The position numbers and the translations under genes are program-made. The notes beneath the pieces were generated by a model, which had not been told where the DNA came from, did no database searches, and saw nothing but the letters and a program-made list of their open reading frames with translations. Shown piece by piece: positions 4,439-6,302 of a DNA stretch of 6,302 nucleotides; position 1 is the first letter of the stretch; each line of letters opens with the position of its first letter. This stretch comes from an uncultured Mollicutes bacterium. Lineage in GTDB: Bacteria; Bacillota_I; Bacilli_A; RFN20; CAG-826. The stretch lies in contig UQFQ01000037.1 in NCBI GenBank assembly GCA_900540395.1, positions 1 through 6,302 on the forward strand, in the 5' to 3' direction.

Positions 4439-6139
4439 ATGTTATTTGAAGAAATGCCATTAAGATGTCCTAATGTTAATCGTATTGAGGCCAAAATAAG
4501 AGTGTTAACTGATTATTTAGAAAACGCTCAAACTAAAGAAGACGCAATAAAAGCAGTAAATAAATATTTTAAAATTCAAAATGAAGTAAATACTGATTTT
4601 ACGATTATTAGTATTAATTTTACTTTAAACACTCAAGATCCAAAGATCAAAAAATATAATGATACAATTGATGAAATTTCACCTATTGTAAATAATTACT
4701 TTAAGAAATTTGAAGAAGCAATGGTTAAGTCTAAATTTAGACAAGATCTCGAAAATAAGTTTGGTAAACTTCTCTTTGTTCAAATTGAAAATGGGTTTAA
4801 ATGTTTTGATGAAAAGATTATTCCTCTTCTTCAAGAAGAAAATAAACTTGTAAGCGATTATCAAGCTTTACTTGCTAGTGCAAAAATTGAATATAAAGGC
4901 GAAACGTTAAACCTTTCTCAAATTGGGAAATATATGAGTGATAAAGACCCAGAAGTTCGAGTTGAATCAGCTAAGTTATATTATGGATTTTTAAGTGAAC
5001 ATGATGAAGAAATCGGAACAATATATGATAAACTTGTCAAATTAAGAGACAAGATGGCTAAAGAACTTGGCTATTCTAACTATATTGAATTCGGTTATTT
5101 AAGACTTGGTAGAGTTGATTATAATGCTGAGATGGTTGCTGGATATCGTGAACAAATTAAGCGTGATGTTGTCCCAGTAGTTTATAAATTAAGAAAGAAT
5201 CAAGCTAAAAGACTTGGTTATAAAAACCCAATCTTCCTTGATTACAATCTTTTCTTTGAAGATGGTAATGCAAAACCTGCAGGAGATACCAGTTACTTAG
5301 TCGATTGTGCTCAAAAAATGTATAACGAAATGGGCACAGAAAGTGGTGAGTTCTTTAAATTTATGGTTGATAACCATTTGATGGATTTAGATGCAAAAGC
5401 CGGTAAAGCTGGTGGAGGATATATGACTTTTATTCCTAGATATAAATCTCCATTTATTTTTGCTAATTCAAATGGTACAAGTAGTGATGTTGATACTTTA
5501 ACTCATGAAGTTGGTCATGCTTTCCAAGGTTATTTATGTCGTAATGTTAAAATTTCAAATTACCAAATGCCTACCTTAGAAGCGTGTGAAATTGATTCGA
5601 TGTCGATGGAATTTTTCGCATATCCTTGGATGAATTTATTCTTTAAAGATGGAGCTGATAAATATCGTTTTGCTCATCTTGATGGAGCAATTTCATTCTT
5701 ACCATATGGGGCAGAAGTTGATGAATTCCAACACTTTGTTTATGAACATCCAGAATTAACTCACAAAGAAAGATGTGCAAAATGGGCAGAACTTGAAAAA
5801 GTATATCGTCCTTGGCTTAATTTCAAAGGTTTTGAATATCTTGAAAATGGTGGCTGGTGGGTCAGACAAAGTCACATCTTTGCAAGTCCATTCTATTATA
5901 TCGATTACACATTAGCTCAAGTTTTAGCTTTACAGTTTAAGTGTGAAATGGATAAAAATAGAGAACGTGCTTGGAAAAAATATATCAAGTTACTTAAAAT
6001 GGGTGGTAAATATCCATTCCTTACTCTTGTTGAAAAAGATCATTTAAGAAACCCATTTGTTGATGGAAACGTCAAAAAAGTTATCAAACCACAAGTTAAA
6101 ATTCTTAATGAGTTTGAAAAAGAATTTTCAGCAAAATAA
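4439..6139 (+). CDS. M3-family zinc oligoendopeptidase
   Basis: A cytoplasmic metallopeptidase expected to cut short peptides. No signal peptide or membrane helix is visible. The 566 residues match the roughly 550-570-residue M3 oligoendopeptidase group, which is related to PepF but distinct from it. The active site is TLTHEVGHAFQGY, with zinc ligands His356 and His360 and catalytic Glu357. The third ligand is probably Glu384 in EACEIDSMSMEFF, 28 residues on, as is usual for M3. The C-terminal substrate-binding part contains RQSHIFASPFYYIDYTLAQ (476-494), with the conserved His and Tyr cluster. The N-terminal half is helical, as in the family. The reading frame is full length with no disruption. 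It follows the LemA-like gene closely and is ended by a strong terminator. Confidence 0.93.
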   Translation: MLFEEMPLRCPNVNRIEAKIRVLTDYLENAQTKEDAIKAVNKYFKIQNEVNTDFTIISINFTLNTQDPKIKKYNDTIDEISPIVNNYFKKFEEAMVKSKFRQDLENKFGKLLFVQIENGFKCFDEKIIPLLQEENKLVSDYQALLASAKIEYKGETLNLSQIGKYMSDKDPEVRVESAKLYYGFLSEHDEEIGTIYDKLVKLRDKMAKELGYSNYIEFGYLRLGRVDYNAEMVAGYREQIKRDVVPVVYKLRKNQAKRLGYKNPIFLDYNLFFEDGNAKPAGDTSYLVDCAQKMYNEMGTESGEFFKFMVDNHLMDLDAKAGKAGGGYMTFIPRYKSPFIFANSNGTSSDVDTLTHEVGHAFQGYLCRNVKISNYQMPTLEACEIDSMSMEFFAYPWMNLFFKDGADKYRFAHLDGAISFLPYGAEVDEFQHFVYEHPELTHKERCAKWAELEKVYRPWLNFKGFEYLENGGWWVRQSHIFASPFYYIDYTLAQVLALQFKCEMDKNRERAWKKYIKLLKMGGKYPFLTLVEKDHLRNPFVDGNVKKVIKPQVKILNEFEKEFSAK

Positions 6140-6215
6140 TTAAAAAGTCTGCAAAACTGCAATCTTTATAATTATGTAACATTAAATAAGAATATTTATT
6201 TTAACTATTAAATCA
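6140..6215. other. AT-rich spacer between the peptidase stop and the terminator
   Basis: Apart from a weak all-A/T inverted repeat (TAAATA 6183-6188 with TATTTA 6193-6198), I see no gene, RNA or regulatory site here. It is best read as the 3' untranslated region of the operon. Confidence 0.6.
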
Positions 6216-6250
6216 AAAAGAGAGACTTTTCTAGGTCTCTCTTTTAATTT
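6216..6250 (+). terminator. Intrinsic terminator of the LemA-like/M3 peptidase operon
   Basis: AAAAGAGAGAC (6216-6226) pairs perfectly with GTCTCTCTTTT (6235-6245) around an 8-nt loop and is followed by a T-rich tract to about 6250. The A-run before the stem would serve as a U-tract on the other strand, so it could work in both directions. A group II intron starts 6 nt after the stem. Confidence 0.92.
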
Positions 6251-6251
6251 G

Positions 6252-6302
6252 GTGTGACGGGCATGTCATATATCTAATGGGTGAAAGTCCCTAGTAGGAA
6301 AG
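6252..6302 (+). mobile_element. Group II intron, 5' end only (bacterial class C type)
   Basis: The sequence starting at 6252 has the group II 5' splice-site consensus GTGTG. It then follows the opening of domain I of the Oceanobacillus iheyensis class C intron as I recall it. Shared elements are GTGTG, an xxCxGGCAT-type first hairpin, TCTA, and GGGTGA(A/G)AGTCCC. The first hairpin is GAC-GGGCAT-GTC here where O. iheyensis has CCC-GGCAT-GGG, so the stem is kept while its bases differ. A second hairpin GGG-TGAAAG-TCCC follows (6280-6292). Insertion just downstream of an intrinsic terminator hairpin, in the same orientation, is the known habit of class C introns. The window ends inside domain I, so the ribozyme core, the reverse transcriptase/maturase gene and the 3' end are not visible. 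Completeness cannot be judged. Confidence 0.85.

Noticed and set aside
4679..4864. 61-codon open frame on the minus strand opposite the peptidase gene
   Set aside because: Lys/Phe-rich shadow of an AT-rich gene, with no SD or family resemblance.
6154..6166. TGCA-AAAC-TGCA motif in the 3' untranslated region
   Set aside because: Four-base arms are too short to claim a hairpin or operator.
6183..6198. TAAATA/TATTTA inverted repeat after the peptidase gene
   Set aside because: Six A/T pairs only, expected by chance in such AT-rich DNA; the strong terminator lies further on.
1..6302. CRISPR array, integrase attachment site or prophage genes
   Set aside because: No regularly spaced repeats and no phage or integrase genes; the tRNA 3' ends are intact with no duplicated segment nearby.

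Overview
The window is AT-rich DNA from a low-GC Gram-positive bacterium (Bacillota/Bacilli, possibly a mollicute-like or Erysipelotrichia-like lineage). The evidence is A/T-biased codon use, strong Shine-Dalgarno sites, CCA-encoding tRNA genes packed in a tight cluster, and Firmicute-type gene families. Every tryptophan I checked is TGG and no reading frame contains an internal TGA, so the standard bacterial code fits better than the Mycoplasma code. I cannot name the genus.

Layout. (1) Positions 1-487, minus strand: a tRNA operon read right to left as Val(UAC)-Tyr(GUA)-Gln(UUG)-Lys(UUU)-Leu(UAA)-Arg-like. The last gene is cut by the window edge. A consensus promoter (513-542) with phased A-tracts upstream drives it. 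(2) Positions 596-3788, minus strand: a compact four-gene operon transcribed in the order HAD phosphatase-like gene, ispD-type cytidylyltransferase, YugI/GSP13-like S1-domain gene, pgi. Its genes are 2 nt apart or overlap by 8 and 11 nt. I see no intrinsic terminator between pgi and the tRNA promoter, so readthrough into the tRNAs is possible. (3) Positions 3789-3855: a 67-bp divergent intergenic region where promoters on opposite strands share one -10 hexamer. (4) Positions 3856-6139, plus strand: a two-gene operon of a divergent LemA-like membrane protein and an M3-family zinc oligoendopeptidase, closed by an intrinsic terminator at 6216-6250. (5) Positions 6252-6302, plus strand: the first about 51 nt of a group II intron. 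It starts 6 nt after the terminator stem, the insertion habit of bacterial class C (IIC) introns, and runs out of the window.

Function. The minus operon mixes glycolysis (Pgi), isoprenoid or cell-envelope nucleotide-sugar-type chemistry (IspD family), RNA or ribosome binding (S1 protein) and an unassigned phosphatase. The plus operon pairs a membrane-anchored helical protein with a cytoplasmic peptidase. The points most worth a second look are the group II intron at the terminator, the shared -10 bidirectional promoter, the 10-bp inverted repeat bracketing the tRNA promoter, and the tRNA-Leu whose variable arm resembles its anticodon arm.
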